From positions 6,562,835 through 6,626,834 of the forward strand of contig NC_079386.1 of the NCBI RefSeq assembly GCF_021018895.1: 64,000 bases of DNA, given 5' to 3'. Position 1 is the stretch's first letter. Each line of letters opens with the position of its first letter. The translations under genes and the position numbers were made by a program. This DNA comes from Seriola aureovittata. Lineage: Eukaryota; Chordata; Actinopteri; Carangiformes; Carangidae. The notes under the pieces are model-generated. The model saw nothing but the letters and a program-made list of their open reading frames with translations, was not told where the DNA came from and did not search any database. Positions 1-47,399 of this stretch are shown in pieces.

Positions 1-297
1 GTGTCATTAGTCTTGCCTGGCTGTAGTGTTTTATTGCAGCACAAGTCAGGCGTGCTGTGATATTATGTGGGTGGGATGTGATTGCGTTTAGTATTTGTCT
101 TTTGATGTATGTTGTTAATCTGTTTTTATGGCTGATGAGTGCCACTCTGAGGGATAATAAACATATACCTGACTCAGCTTGACATTTACTATTTGTGGTT
201 TCTTTTCTCCACTCATGTTCATGTCGCTTGTTTTTCTTTTTTTCTACCCCCTTCTCCTTCCTTACTACTCTTTTACCCTTCACCCTCTTCTCTTTAG

Positions 298-1452
298 GAG
301 CTTCAGTCTCTGGAGCGGACAAACTCAACCCTTCAAAAGGAGATCACGGTGTTGAAAAAAGACCTCCACCGCTACATGACAGCTCTGGCGCATCATGAAC
401 CTTACTGCCGCCTGAGAGCTTCTGGGTCCAGCTCCAGCTCAACAAGCCGCCTCTCAGTTTCCCCCTCAGCTGAGTGTCAGACCAGTTCCAGCCCTCCTAA
501 GGTTGCTCTTCAGACCTCAAGCTCCACTTTGGCTACTGCCCCTTCAATCTCTACCTCCTTAACCTCCAGCCGGGGTCTTCAGACTCTTGACTGTGTTGAA
601 AATTCTCATCCGTCACCTTCAGCTTCTGCCCCAACAGCTACAACATTATCCTCGTCTTCTGGCTCGTCTACTGAACTTGGCATGGCCTCCTCCTCCAGCC
701 CCGTGACTGTTCCTTATTCAGTCTCATTTTCCGCTCTCCCAGCACCTCACTCTTTGTTTAGTGAAGAGCCTCCAATCAACTCAAGGCCGACAAATGTTAC
801 GCCTGTCTGCACTGCCCTTGTTTCAACCCGTAATCCCTCTAGTACCCTCACCACAGCTGCTCAGCCTCAATCTGGGCAAGACACCATCCACGAAATCTCT
901 TCAGTGCCAGCGAATGCGTGTTTCAATACGCTTCATTCTGACACTCTGGATGCGTTTTTAATGAAGCAAACATCTTTTCTAACTGCGTCATCTAATGTGG
1001 TGCCACCTTACTCCCATTTGGCGGGAGAAAATGAAAGTCTATTAACGCAAGGTTATTCCATGAATGTGCCCCAGCATCATCCAGGTCAGTACAGTGGAAA
1101 TCCAAACAATTCAACTCCGCTGTGTTCTCTTTTACCTTCAACTCTTCAAGATCCTGCTCTTCAGTCCCTTACAGTCTCACCTAAGGCCAACTTGGAGCTG
1201 TCTCCTGCCCCCGCCTTTGCCTTAAAGCCAAGTTACAGACAACAAATGACTCCCAATCCTGTGTCTCTGCTCTCCCTCCTCACTGTCCCGAGTCCTCTAG
1301 ACATCTCTCAGACCAACTCCAACAGTTCTGACGAACTTATCTCTCAACCTCCGCCCTCACTGACACTATTGGCTGATCCCGCAAGCGACCTTTCCCTTTC
1401 TGAGTTGCTAGAGGTCAATGATTGGATCCTAAGCGGGACTAGTGATCAGTAG
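298..1452 (+). CDS. batf2: BATF-family bZIP transcription factor, last coding exon (partial, likely batf2)
   Basis: The reading frame opens after a pyrimidine-rich acceptor ending TCTTTAG at 297 and runs 384 codons to TAG at 1450-1452. Exon residues 1-37 are the second half of a leucine zipper (heptad L5, L12, L19, Y26), followed by H-H-E-P-Y-C. This aligns without gaps to the BATF zipper and its HEPLC end, and BATF genes also break their zipper with an intron here. The basic region and earlier exons lie left of the window. The remaining ~345 residues are Ser/Thr/Pro-rich and low in charge, ending in an acidic-hydrophobic segment, SDLSLSELLEVNDWIL. BATF proteins heterodimerise with JUN on AP-1 sites in the nucleus. 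The long tail argues against batf and batf3, which end soon after the zipper, and the neighbours ppp2r5b, gpha2 and probable majin match the human BATF2 neighbourhood. Family is near certain; the paralogue is inferred. Confidence 0.85.
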   Translation, partial: ELQSLERTNSTLQKEITVLKKDLHRYMTALAHHEPYCRLRASGSSSSSTSRLSVSPSAECQTSSSPPKVALQTSSSTLATAPSISTSLTSSRGLQTLDCVENSHPSPSASAPTATTLSSSSGSSTELGMASSSSPVTVPYSVSFSALPAPHSLFSEEPPINSRPTNVTPVCTALVSTRNPSSTLTTAAQPQSGQDTIHEISSVPANACFNTLHSDTLDAFLMKQTSFLTASSNVVPPYSHLAGENESLLTQGYSMNVPQHHPGQYSGNPNNSTPLCSLLPSTLQDPALQSLTVSPKANLELSPAPAFALKPSYRQQMTPNPVSLLSLLTVPSPLDISQTNSNSSDELISQPPPSLTLLADPASDLSLSELLEVNDWILSGTSDQ

Positions 1453-1748
1453 CATTACATAACACACGGCAAAGGAGGACCAGCGTCCTTACATCAAAAA
1501 GTTTTGAACTATTTAACTGAACTCTGATGATTTAGGACTCAGACTGTGTCCAAAAAGATCTGCTGTTTAGCTTCTTGGGAGTCAAAATATGATGCAGACC
1601 AGCTAAAGCAACAGCTGTAAACTGCAAGGTTTTACAGACAGATTTTCACAGCTGGCATTAAGTTGGAACTTGTTCATGGAAAACTGGCATCAATGGCCAA
1701 ACAAAATGTCTGGGCCGTCGCTGGTATTCAACTTTTTTGCTTCTTCTT

Positions 1749-2116
1749 AAAGGGATACTACAGTGATTTAGTATTGCACTTTTATAAGGTTAAGAGATGG
1801 AACAATGGCCAAAACTGAAGCAGCAGAGGCAGGTTTAGTTCCTAGTATGGGTTAAATTCCAACAATGCTGAATCCTACATTTCCCATAATGCTCCCCAAC
1901 AGAATGTTCTATTACACCCTCCAAGCCTGGGGAAATAAACAATACTTTTCAAACCCTGTGCCTCCAATTTGTAACACAGGCTTTCTGATATAAATTTGAC
2001 TCGACAAAGTTCCTAATGTCACAGAAGACATTATACAAATGTTTCCACAAACTGAGTAACAGCCCCCGTGATTAGTAAATTGTTGTCTACATCTGAAATT
2101 GGTGGAGTTTCCCTTT
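1749..2116. mobile_element. MITE-like element with imperfect terminal inverted repeats
   Basis: The left end AAAGGGATACTACAGTGATTT and the reverse complement of the right end, AAAGGGAAACTCCACCAATTT, match at 16 of 21 positions, so the 368-bp segment is bounded by inverted termini. It encodes no transposase and so would be a non-autonomous DNA element. It lies in the presumed batf2 3' UTR and contains an AATAAA at 1934-1939. Superfamily is not assigned. Confidence 0.5.
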
Positions 2117-2690
2117 CATAACAGCAAAGAACCCAGACGGCTTTGTATAAGCCAAGCTAAGGTTTCAGAGACTGGAGTCATATACTTGTTTTACTCCTTT
2201 TCTGCAGCTGCTAAAACCTCACTTTGTTGGACAACGGGCCAAAACTTTGTACAGTAATTGAGCGACTTTTGAGTGCAAGCCATTCTAGTTGTAATGTGAC
2301 CCAGCTAAAATCCAGCAGTGGAAATTTTTCACAGCTTTGAATATGTGAAAGACATTCAGTTATTCATAGCCAGTTATTCCTGAATGAGTGATTCAGCTTC
2401 GGAAACTTAATTCAAACGTAATTTTAGGGAGGGTGGGGTGGACACTTCCTTGTAACTTCATGGAAATTTCATGCAAAAGTCTTAAGGAGAAATTTCCATC
2501 TGCTTGGAACTGCAGTTCTTTTTTTTTACCATGTTGAAAGTACATAATCAAACACACACTCTCCTCACAGTCTAATATATTTTGCTGCTACTGATGATCA
2601 ATTTGCTGTTTGATCATTGTTATCTGTAGTATTGATCTGTTGTCTGCTGCTCTATCTGCTTATCTGCTGGTGTCAAAGTGCATATTCTGA

Positions 2691-2696
2691 AATAAA
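2691..2696 (+). promoter_or_regulatory. Candidate batf2 polyadenylation signal
   Basis: AATAAA followed by T/G-rich sequence, 1.24 kb after the batf2 stop. An alternative AATAAA at 1934-1939 lies inside the TIR element. Which is used cannot be told from the sequence. Confidence 0.35.
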
Positions 2697-4540
2697 TTTG
2701 TGCTTAGCTAAATAACCACAAGTAAGGACCCTATCCTTACTTGCAGTAATTACATGACCAAAACCAGCTAAATGTGTATTAAAAAAAAAATCACATATTT
2801 TTGGGCTTGTACTAATGTTGAGTTTCACCAGTCTGTTTTACAAACTGAGCTGTTTTCACAGGCAGTACACCAGCAGCAGGCCTGTACTGATCTGTCAGGG
2901 AGAATGAGAAAACAGCAGCATGAGCTGAGGAGGTTGTCAGGGACGGCTTCATTAAGCATGGCGATGGTGATGAGGGTTATCGAGGGAGACACAGGTCTTG
3001 TGGTCCACCAACATCCTCACCCCTGAGAGTTTAAACCTATGATGAGAAATTGTTGTATGATTGATATTTCTCTCATTTCATTTATTGAGAGAAATAAATT
3101 AATTTTTCCTTTTCATTCCCCGTAACTGATTATAAGAGGACAAAGGCTGCTAAAATCTGTTATAGGAACTACTGCTTTAAAGAAATGGATTTTATTTTTC
3201 TTTATTTTTAGCTGTGCTTATGCACTGTGATTATATTACAATGACGAGTTTGGTTTTTCAGATGATTTATGTAATCGATCTGCTTTTTACATAGTATCTC
3301 TATAGTAATGTTGGAAATAGGAGATAGAAGCTTATGATTTAGACTGACACTTATGGGTGTGTGTGTGTGTGTTATGACCATTTTGTATTTATCATGCATT
3401 AGATTAATATATTTATGCTATAAAACGGATTGCAATAAAACATTAATTACAAATGTTTTATTAAAACTTTTTTTCGCTTTTGTTCAATTTACAGTTCTGT
3501 TCTATCTGTAACATATGAAGCTTTTCTAATATAAAATCCAGTCTACAGTTAAAGTCACACTGTGTAATTAATGGAAGTTGAAATAACACACTCTTTTAAC
3601 AAAGGAAATTCATTCACAATAAAACACACACACTTGGTCAGTATCAATACATCCATACACTCCAAAGTTTCGCTGCTATACAGCCTCATTTGGTCCAGTA
3701 TGGTCATTAGCTTATGGTTGCTAATGTTAGCAAGCTTTATTACTGTATAACTGACATTACAGACTTTCTAAACTTGAGGAATCCTATCAGTTCATTCATC
3801 TGTTAGCTCACTTTTACAGCTTGTGGACTGTTGTTAGTAGAACAATATTACATATTGTTTCTTACATTTAGATAAATTTTGACCACGCTAAAATATCTCA
3901 ACAACTATTGAATGGATTGCTGTGGGACTTTTGTTATTTTTGTGATTTTTGTGAATCCTTGACGTTTCCTCTTGTACAACAACGAGCTTGACCTTTGTGC
4001 TTTTGAGTGAAATGTCTCAACAGCTACTGGATGGACTGCCATGACATTTATCACACACATTCATTTTGATCTTCAGGAAGAATTGAAATAACTTTGGGGA
4101 TCTGCTGACTTTTCCTCCAGCCCCGTCATTAGGTCAGAATTTTAATTTGCTCAATACTTTGGTTAATGGCCAAATACTGTACAATATCTGCAGTTAACAA
4201 ATCTTAGCAGCTAATATGCTAACTTCAGATGGTGCTCATGGCAAACATTATAGGCCCATCTGTGTAGAATCTGCATGTTCTTCAGCTCAAAGCTGCTGCA
4301 ATATCATAGAGCATGGATGTAGATGTTGTAGAAGGTTTCTGATTGATGAGCTCATAGTTATAGAGTACAATGTAATTGTTAAGTGCTGCTAACCATAGTG
4401 TTTGTAGATTTCTGTCAGTCCTCAACAGGCTGGTATAAATCCCCTCTGATGACAGCAAATGTGAAGCAGAGAAGACCAGCAGCGCCCCTCTGGCGTCAAC
4501 TGCCAGCCATTTAGCCTACTGCTTTATACACAACCACCAC
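2697..4540. other. Intergenic region between batf2 and the ppp2r5b 5' region
   Basis: AT-rich DNA without a supported exon. Open frames here are short and lack splice context. It holds a short TG tract at 3356-3372 and an old repeat copy at about 3885-4330. Confidence 0.6.
3885..4330 (+). repeat. Degenerate teleost interspersed repeat
   Basis: Recognisable phrases include ATGTCTCAACAGCTACTGGA, AATAACTTTGGGGATC and repeated GCTAATATGCTAAC-type words. I know these from a repeat very common in percomorph genomes. A second copy in opposite orientation lies at 27885-28100, sharing the gctaacat / ggtgaacatggtaaacattat segment. The repeat class is not known to me. Confidence 0.6.
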
Positions 4541-5240
4541 CCCCACCACCCTCCCCCGGTGTTTTTCCCAGAAAGCAATCGGCTGAGCTCACCTGCGACA
4601 CAACACAGGGAGGAGGAGGAGAAGGAGGAGGACTACAGGAGGAGGGAATGGGGCGCAGGCGCACGCTGTTACGCACGTCCTTGTCCTGCATATAGGATTA
4701 TGAGGCTGGAGCGTGTTTATGGTGAGAGGAGCAATAAGAAGCGTTCAAGGCTGGCAGCGCAAACACATTCACTGCCAGCCAAGGTGTGACTTTGAGAGGG
4801 AGATCAAAGCGCGTGGATAATTACGCTTTTGAACAAACACCATGTGTGCGTGTGTGCGGTGTGTGTGTGTGTGTGTGTGATACAGTGAGAGAGAACAAGT
4901 GGCTTAGTGGGGAGAGGAACAATGGATGGGACTTGATCCTGAAAGCCAACTACAACCCCGCGTGCACGCACAAACAACACACGCGCGCTCACCTCAAGAT
5001 AGGAAGCGAGGAAAATGGGGGAAAGGGAGGGGAGGAATGAGGTGGTGGTGGTGGTGGTAGTGGGGGTGGCGGGGGGGAGTCAGACAGAAACAGTGATAGC
5101 GGTGAGCTGGCGGCGCACAGGAGCGAATATTTCATAAGAGGATGAAACAGAGGTTCAGCAGAGGTGATGCTGTGAGAGCGGAGGAGCGCGAGACACTAAT
5201 GACGCATCTGTAGAAAATGAAGCGGGTTTAAAGGAGCGCG
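4540..5240 (+). promoter_or_regulatory. CpG-rich stretch, possible alternative promoter
   Basis: This stretch is markedly richer in CG dinucleotides than its flanks (for example GGGCGCAGGCGCACGC near 4650 and GGCGGCGCACAGGAGCG near 5110). It contains GGA/GGT simple repeats and a short TG tract at 4859-4879. No CDS is supported. It could be an upstream promoter or first exon of ppp2r5b. Confidence 0.35.
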
Positions 5241-6239
5241 CGGCCAGGCCACATAAATAAAGGCAAATAATTAAATAAATCCATCCCATAGCGTCATCCG
5301 CAGTGAGGAGCCTCATTCCTCTCTCTCCTTGCACCACCTTTAGGCTGAGGAACCGTTTCAAGGCAGACAGAGTGAGATTAGAGAACATCCGGTCACAGTT
5401 TTCAAAATAAAACCCTTACCTGCTTTGGAACATTTTTCACTGAGACAACTAGGCATGGCAAAGAGTGGCAAATCACTTATATTGAAAACATAACAAACGT
5501 TGTCCACTGGCTCCTGGCAGATGACCTTGACCCCTTATCAGTCAATACAGGGGGAGCACCTAAGAATTTAGATCCTGCAACAAATCTTTCCCTGTCTTTA
5601 TTTGTCTCTTGAGATATAGTTCTACAGGTGCTGGTGCTTTGTTGTTATATGACTGCATGCAGTTAGATGCAGAATCTGCCTTAAGGTGAAGAATGAATAA
5701 CTGGACAGTGAAAAGAAAAGAGCTGTTTTCATAAATAGCTTTGTACATGCTGATAATGAGGTGATACAAGAAGTATTGTAAAAGGAAGGACACTCATAAC
5801 TCCAACCAAATCTTTTCATTTTGAACTCTACACTGCAAGCCCATGTTTACCAACCTGCCCAGGGATACTTTAAGCTCATAGATGTCAGATGAATTAGAGA
5901 GCATATCCAAGTTTCCCTGGACAGAGTGCTTACTTACTATTGTCTGAAAACATTGTTTGGGCATTTTTAATATCACCAAAGTTGTATTTGTATGAGTAGC
6001 ATGACTAGGTGTTAATGAAGATAATTTGTGATTCAGGCTTATAAGCAAATGTTTGACATCCTTGTCTGTTTAATTTGTTTCCTTTTAATTAGTCCGATGT
6101 AGTCTAAGACCTTTACAGTCTTGTGCATATTTATAGACCACTGTCTTGGACCCATGTAGCTCATGTTTACCTACTTTAATCAGTTAGTCAGTTTCTATAC
6201 ATCACAACACTTTTATTTTCTCTAGCCCATATTTTATTT

Positions 6240-7648
6240 TGAAAGCAAGGATGCCTAATTTCCTGTGCCTTCCTGACTCACTGCGAGCCTCTTTACGCAG
6301 CTCTCTGAGGCGCCGTAGGACGACCGGATAACGGGAACCAAGAAGGGGGACAGGAGCAAAACGCGTCAGTCTGACAGACATAGACGAGGTGCTATTGTAT
6401 AACACAGGCCTTCAGTCTTTTCACTCCGGGCTGCCGCTACGAGGAGGAGCGGCTCCTCTCTTTCATTTTTGCCTTCTTTCTTGTTCCCACCGCGGAGGGA
6501 GAGACGGAGCGGAGCGGCGGGAGCTCGGTGTTGCATCGGCCGCTGGCGGAGGACCTGCACATGTCCGCGCGGTGAGGGACCGTTTGTTTCCCCGCCCTGA
6601 TACGGTTGGAGGACGGCAGGAAGAGGAGGAGGCTGTGTGGAGGGGCATCAACCGCGACGAGATCGACATTATCAACCTCCGAGAAAAAATAAATAAGAAG
6701 AATAAAATAATCATAATAAGAAGCAGGTGCGGCCGTTTTGACGGTCGAAAGAAGATCCGTTAAAACGAGCGAGAAGGACAACAGTGATGCGGCAGCCGAG
6801 GTGGGCCCAGATTGATGATTTTATGATATCATCATCCACCGCCAGGACCGATCACTGATTTTATTGATAAGGAGCATCATCGAGGAGAATAAGCTATAAA
6901 CTGACCTGGAGTCCCTGTGTTTGTTTTTGATGTGGATAAACAGGAGGAGGTTAATCGGTGCTTGATTGCAGTGATTTTTCTTCAGCTGTATGATCAATTA
7001 TAGAAATATATATCCTGATTTAGGCCCATGACTTAGTCTGTGTGTGACGCCAATACAGCAGCAGCAGCAGAGAGAGAGAGAGAGAGGGAGAGAGAGAGGG
7101 AGTGTGTGTGTGTGAGGAGACGCGCCTGTCTGAGCATCATCTGGTAGCTGTACAGGGCTACTCCTTCACGGGGATGATACACAAGCGATTTCTCATCTGT
7201 GCGTGAAAACCAGAAGAACCAGGGATGCTGCTGATGCTGCTGCTGCTGCCATTTCCAGTCCGGCTCTGATAGAGACAGCGAGGCAAACAGCACGGGACTG
7301 GACAACCAGAAAATATCCAATCTCCTCACCTCTCCTCCGCCTCTGCACCTTTCTCCCTCCCCCCTCCCCTTTATCTCTCACCCCTCTCCACCTGCTCCCT
7401 CTTCACCCTCTTCCTCCTCCACCTCCACCACCACCACCCCCTGGAGCGTCTATTCATTCTGATCAATTGATAATCCATCTGTGATTCAGAAAGCCACCCA
7501 CTCCTCCATCCTCTCTTCCCATCCATTCACCCCTACATCCTCTTAAACGCCTCTCTTACGCACTCTTACGCGCAAAGGCACGCACCACCTCCATCAACAC
7601 CACCACCACCACCTCCAGCGCACCGCCACCGCCATCTATACAGCCATC
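6240..7648 (+). promoter_or_regulatory. CpG-rich promoter and 5' leader region of ppp2r5b
   Basis: CG-dense DNA (peak about 6420-6760 and again 7540-7648) leads directly into the ppp2r5b start codon. The 300 bases before the ATG are C-rich with CCACCACCACC runs, typical of a leader. A donor-like GCG|GTGAGG at about 6567-6576 could end a noncoding exon. Several upstream ATGs occur, so the leader is either spliced or carries upstream ORFs. The transcription start cannot be fixed; no clear TATA box is seen. Confidence 0.5.
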
Positions 7649-42888
<35,240 letters not shown>

Positions 42889-43429
42889 GTGCCGCTCTGC
42901 AGCGATTGAATAACACAGGGGTTAGGGGACAGGGAGAAGACAAGAAGCTGATGGCGAAAGTGTTGGGAGACAGAGAAAGGTACAAAACATCTTCATCTAT
43001 CTTGTATCATCGAGGAGGGAGCTTTTTATGAAAAAAAAAAAAATTTGAAAAAAGCGAACAAACTCAGTGATCCAAGATAAAAAATGTACCTTTTTCCTTA
43101 TGGAGTTGTGTGAAACTGGTTCACTTTTTGCTGTACACACATTACGTTGCAGATCAGAAGATGAATATCGTCCAAAAGTGCAGACTGGCATTTTAAAGTA
43201 AAGGCTGGTTTATTAAACTGCAGGTCAGTACCAAAAATCGGTAGCTGGCCTGCTTCAAACCTGCCTCATAATAAGAGATGAAATTTCTCTTTTGGTGCAA
43301 CACTAACAAAGTTTAACATGTGTCTAACTTGTCTTAACATTTAACCAACCGAGTCTGTACTGTGCCTCGTATTTATCTTTTGGTCACAGATGCTTATTTC
43401 ATGCGTGGATAGCACAATACATTAATAAA
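42889..43429 (+). other. ppp2r5b 3' UTR with candidate polyadenylation signal
   Basis: No open frame follows the stop. AATAAA at 43424-43429 is the first plausible signal, 536 nt after the stop. Longer 3' ends reaching past 44-45 kb are possible. Confidence 0.4.
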
Positions 43430-43511
43430 CAAAAGAAGCAATTTCACACAAATGTCCCAAAATTATTGCCACACAGACCAGACTCACAAACCCTCACGCA
43501 CACACAAAACT

Positions 43512-43527
43512 ACACACACACACGCAC

Positions 43528-43581
<54 letters not shown>
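43512..43581. repeat. (AC)n microsatellite
   Basis: AC run with three G interruptions (CACGCACAC), then pure to 43581. Confidence 0.95.
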
Positions 43582-43582
<1 letters not shown>

Positions 43583-44301
43583 TCCAGGCACGTATTTAGT
43601 GTAAATATGAGAAGACAGAGCTACAGAGATTGATCCAGGTCAAACAAATCTCACACACCAACAACCGATTGATGCAGCAAAGTATTTCATACAAACCCAC
43701 ACACCCATACTTGCATATACATACATACATACATACATACATATGTATTCACTCACACAGCTGGTTCTGGCGCTAACTCCTCTCCCATTCTGTCGGGTTC
43801 CACGAAAGGACGAGCCTAAAGTCCCTCAAGGTTAAATAACCACTGATGAAGATGATAATGATATAAAGTACAATAATGTTCCTTCTTCTTACTTGTTACT
43901 CTACTACTACTACTCTACTCTAAGTACTACTGATAATGATGATGATGATAATGTTTTTATATATATACATATGTCTCTGGATATTTCTGTTGTGTATTAT
44001 GGGAGAAACACTAGTGTAGCAGATACCATAAAGGGGAAGGCCGGCTCGAATTCTGAATTCACATCACATGTTAACTGTATGACGCCATAATGTGAGTGCT
44101 GAAATTCAGCGGAATTCCCCTTTAACAGATCTTAAAGACGGGAAGGAATGAGCCGGATTTGTGGTGGCTGGTTTTCTTTTATTTTGAAATTCTGGATTTT
44201 GGTGTCATGGTTGGGTGGACCTTAAAGGGGTACTGTGTAAAAATCCAAAAACATTCCACGTTTAAAGGTCATTACTATGTAATTTTTTTAAATTCTTTTT
44301 A

Positions 44302-44500
44302 TTAAAGGTGCACTGTGGAGTTTTCTTGTAAACAGACATTCAGTGTTACATTGTGTGTATCCTTGAGGCCTAACAAATGCGTTGAATGCATTTCCAAAGC
44401 AAATTTCCGGCATGCTCCTGTGTGATACAAACAAAAGGAGGACCCGCTCATAACAACACCACTCCATAGCTCCACTAAAAACTCCATAGGGTACCTTTAA
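44302..44500. mobile_element. 199-bp MITE flanked by TTAA
   Basis: The left terminus TTAAAGGTGCACTGTGGAGT and the reverse complement of the right terminus, TTAAAGGTACCCTATGGAGT, match at 16 of 20 positions. If TTAA is the duplicated target, the insertion specificity is that of piggyBac-type elements, but the TIR alone does not fix the family. No transposase. It lies about 1.4 kb after the ppp2r5b stop, possibly in a long 3' UTR. Confidence 0.7.
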
Positions 44501-45190
44501 TTTTGATTTTGAGGCACACAACAAGCCTTTCTTTGGTTTTATCAAGTTGAAATTGAGAGCCCCCCAGCCTACAACCAAAAATGAAACCAAGCTGATCAGT
44601 ACGCCCACACCCAACACAGAGGTTAGCAGAGGATGAATGAAGCGCACCACATGTGTCTCAAACCAAAAGAAAAGCACCACAGTCCAGCTGGATTTCTGAA
44701 CCCAGAGCGTCTGTTCCTTTAGGCTCAGCAGACCTGACGCTGCTAGATGGCGACCATGACGATGATACATTTTTTTTTCGGTGTGAACCAACAAAAATCT
44801 GTTTATTCTTGTCTGATTATTATGATAGAGCGATGGGATAAAGAGAAGGTGAAAAAAAAAACAGAAAAAAAAATTATTTTAGCAATATTTTCATTCTTTC
44901 AGGATAATCTGTGTGTTTTTAAGGGGGTTAAACAAGAAGTGGGTGTCACGCTCAAATGTTTACCCCCCCACTCTTGTTTTTACTCCTGTTGCGTCCTTGA
45001 TATTCACATTGTCTTAAAGGTACTTTCTGTGTAAATTTATTTGATGAAAAATGATTTTGCTTTGTAATTATGTTGTTTATTTTTCTTGGTTTTTGTATGA
45101 TCTTGTTCATTTTGTGGAAAACTGATACTGATGCTATTTATTTTCTATTTGATCAGGAAATGTAACCTTATTTGAAAATGATGGTCAGGT

Positions 45191-45249
45191 TGTGCGTGCG
45201 TGTGTGCGTGCGTGCGTGCGTGCGTGTGTGCGTGCGTGCGTGTGTGTGT
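45191..45249. repeat. (GCGT)n/(GT)n microsatellite
   Basis: Alternating GCGT tetramers and GTGT steps, with high CpG content in an otherwise CpG-poor stretch. Confidence 0.95.
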
Positions 45250-47399
45250 TGGTGTGCAACCAGTGAGTGAATCAGTGAGCAGGAGATGTGCGTAGATAGA
45301 GTGATTGAGAACGAGAGAAAACTATTCTCTCTTTGCTTCTTTTTCTCTCTCTCTCCTTCTCTCCTTCCTGAAGGACAGGGTTTGAATCCGAATGTATCGT
45401 AAAACAAATCGATTGTTTTTTTGACGCTTGAGATGCAGAGATACTTGTCGGCTGCTTCGTAACCAAACATTCAGAAACTCTTCAGACCAGCAGTTTTTCA
45501 AAACACTCACTTCAAATCATGCCTAAGTCAACAAGGTTTTGAAATCCATTGAACTTGCAGCTCTCAGATTTGGCACTTTAAGTTTGATTGAGTTAATGAG
45601 TGTTGTTTATGTTTCAGGCTCGGTGTTCAGGCTGTGGTCACACCTCATCCGTCTCTGCAGCGTTGTGTTGCATTTCAATTGCAGGTGTTGAATCCAACAT
45701 CCAGTTTACGACTTCCAAAACATTTGTCAGTCAGACAAAATATCACGAGAAAGGTCAAGGTTCGCTGATCTTTTTCAGAAGTTTACATTCAAATGTCATG
45801 GTCTTCATCGGGGGATGGAGCTGCTCGGTCGTCCTGGACATAGCTCAGCAGTCATGTTGTATCTGGTGTTCAGAATGAGGCATCTCCATGACAACTGAGC
45901 AAACTCCATCTGCTGATGATGGCTGTGGCATATGATTGAAAGCTAGAAATCGGAGCCCGAGTAAAGATTATTTACACTTATTCTACAGGCTCCTAGCTAT
46001 TTGACTCCTTCGAACAAAAACAGTGCATATCAGTTGGGCACTCAACTTCAAAAATGCAAAAGAGAAAAAACATTTGAGGAAAATCAGGAAAATAAATTAC
46101 TTATGTCTACAATAAAACTTTTTTGTTTTCTTATCCTTTTAAATTAACTTGTGACCGATCAGATTTATCTTATGACACCCAGTCGGGTCCTGACCCCAAG
46201 GTTTGGAACCACTGACATATGCCTCTCTTCTCAAAGTACCACAGTGCTGTAATTTTTATTTATTTATTTTTTCTTTTCTGCACAGAACAGGAGAGTAGAT
46301 GTGCACAAATTGGGTATGCATTGATGGATTAGGTGTAATAGCAGCCTCATAGCAGTGAACACCTCAAAACCTTCACCTGCAGACACCATGTGGCTGCAGA
46401 CCAAAAAAACAAAAACAAATCTTCCTGGTTAGTTGGATTTCAAACGTTGTTTTGATTCAGGCAAAAAAAAAAAAAAAAACATACTCAAAAACCCGAAAAG
46501 AGACAAAACTTGACCTTGCTGTCATAAAACTCAGCTTACTTTATGATTTTGTTCTGGCTAGCTTATTCACAAACCCTCTTGATTGTTATTGTCAGTCAGT
46601 CAGCTGACTCGGGGAAAACAGAACCTCAGCTCCCACTGTTCTAGAATTCTCAATGATATCGATCAATAATATTCCTCAGTTTCTAGAATCCCGTCATCCG
46701 TTCTAGAACTGCTCCGGGAACAGGAAGCGAGGGGAAGAGAGAGTGTTCGTAGAGAGCTCCGGTATCGCCTCACAGACAGCCATCCAGCGCTGCTCTCGTT
46801 CACCGCCACGTTTCCTCTCTGCGGCCGCTTTCAGCCGAGTTTAATCAAATTCTTTAAATCAGACTGGAGGTGTGACTGCGATGAAAGCAGCCGGTAAAGA
46901 TGAAAACAGAGGAGGAGAATGACAGAGGAAAGAAAATACATAGAGTTAGACACGATAGAATGGCAATAAGTCAGAGCAACAGTAACAGAATGGAAAATAT
47001 AATGTTACCGAAACCTACAACCGCATTACGTAGCAATTTCACTGAATTTCTAGATTTGCACTGTCTGCCCAATGGTCTGTGTTTGTTGTGTTGAAGAAAA
47101 ACCTTAGAGAAGATGATAAAGACGATGCAGAAGAAGAAGATGTATATTTTGGGGACCAACACAGCGATGGGGGGGGTTTGAATGTAGAGAGGCTTACTAC
47201 TGTACATGACATTACAGGGGGGTGTAGAATGGAGAAGAAAAAAAAAAAACTATGTGCTAAAAATGAAACTTCACTTTGAGAAACACTCCTGGAGTCTGTG
47301 CTGTTTTTTTTGTGTGTCATCCTTTTTGTCTCTGTGGCTGAGAATAACTCCCAACTCCTCTCACTGATAATTGGTCATCATGAGTCATGATGTGCATAA

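Noticed and set aside
349..1452. A self-contained 367-residue protein starting at 349
   Set aside because: The frame is open upstream to a splice acceptor at 297 and the upstream codons are leucine zipper, so this is an internal exon position, not a start.
6389..6763. 124-codon plus-strand frame in the CpG-rich leader
   Set aside because: Composition-driven and not conserved in any way I recognise; more likely 5' UTR or promoter.
44288..44794. 168-codon minus-strand open frame with a hydrophobic stretch
   Set aside because: A third of it is the 199-bp MITE and the rest is ppp2r5b 3' flank; no recognisable domain or splice signals.
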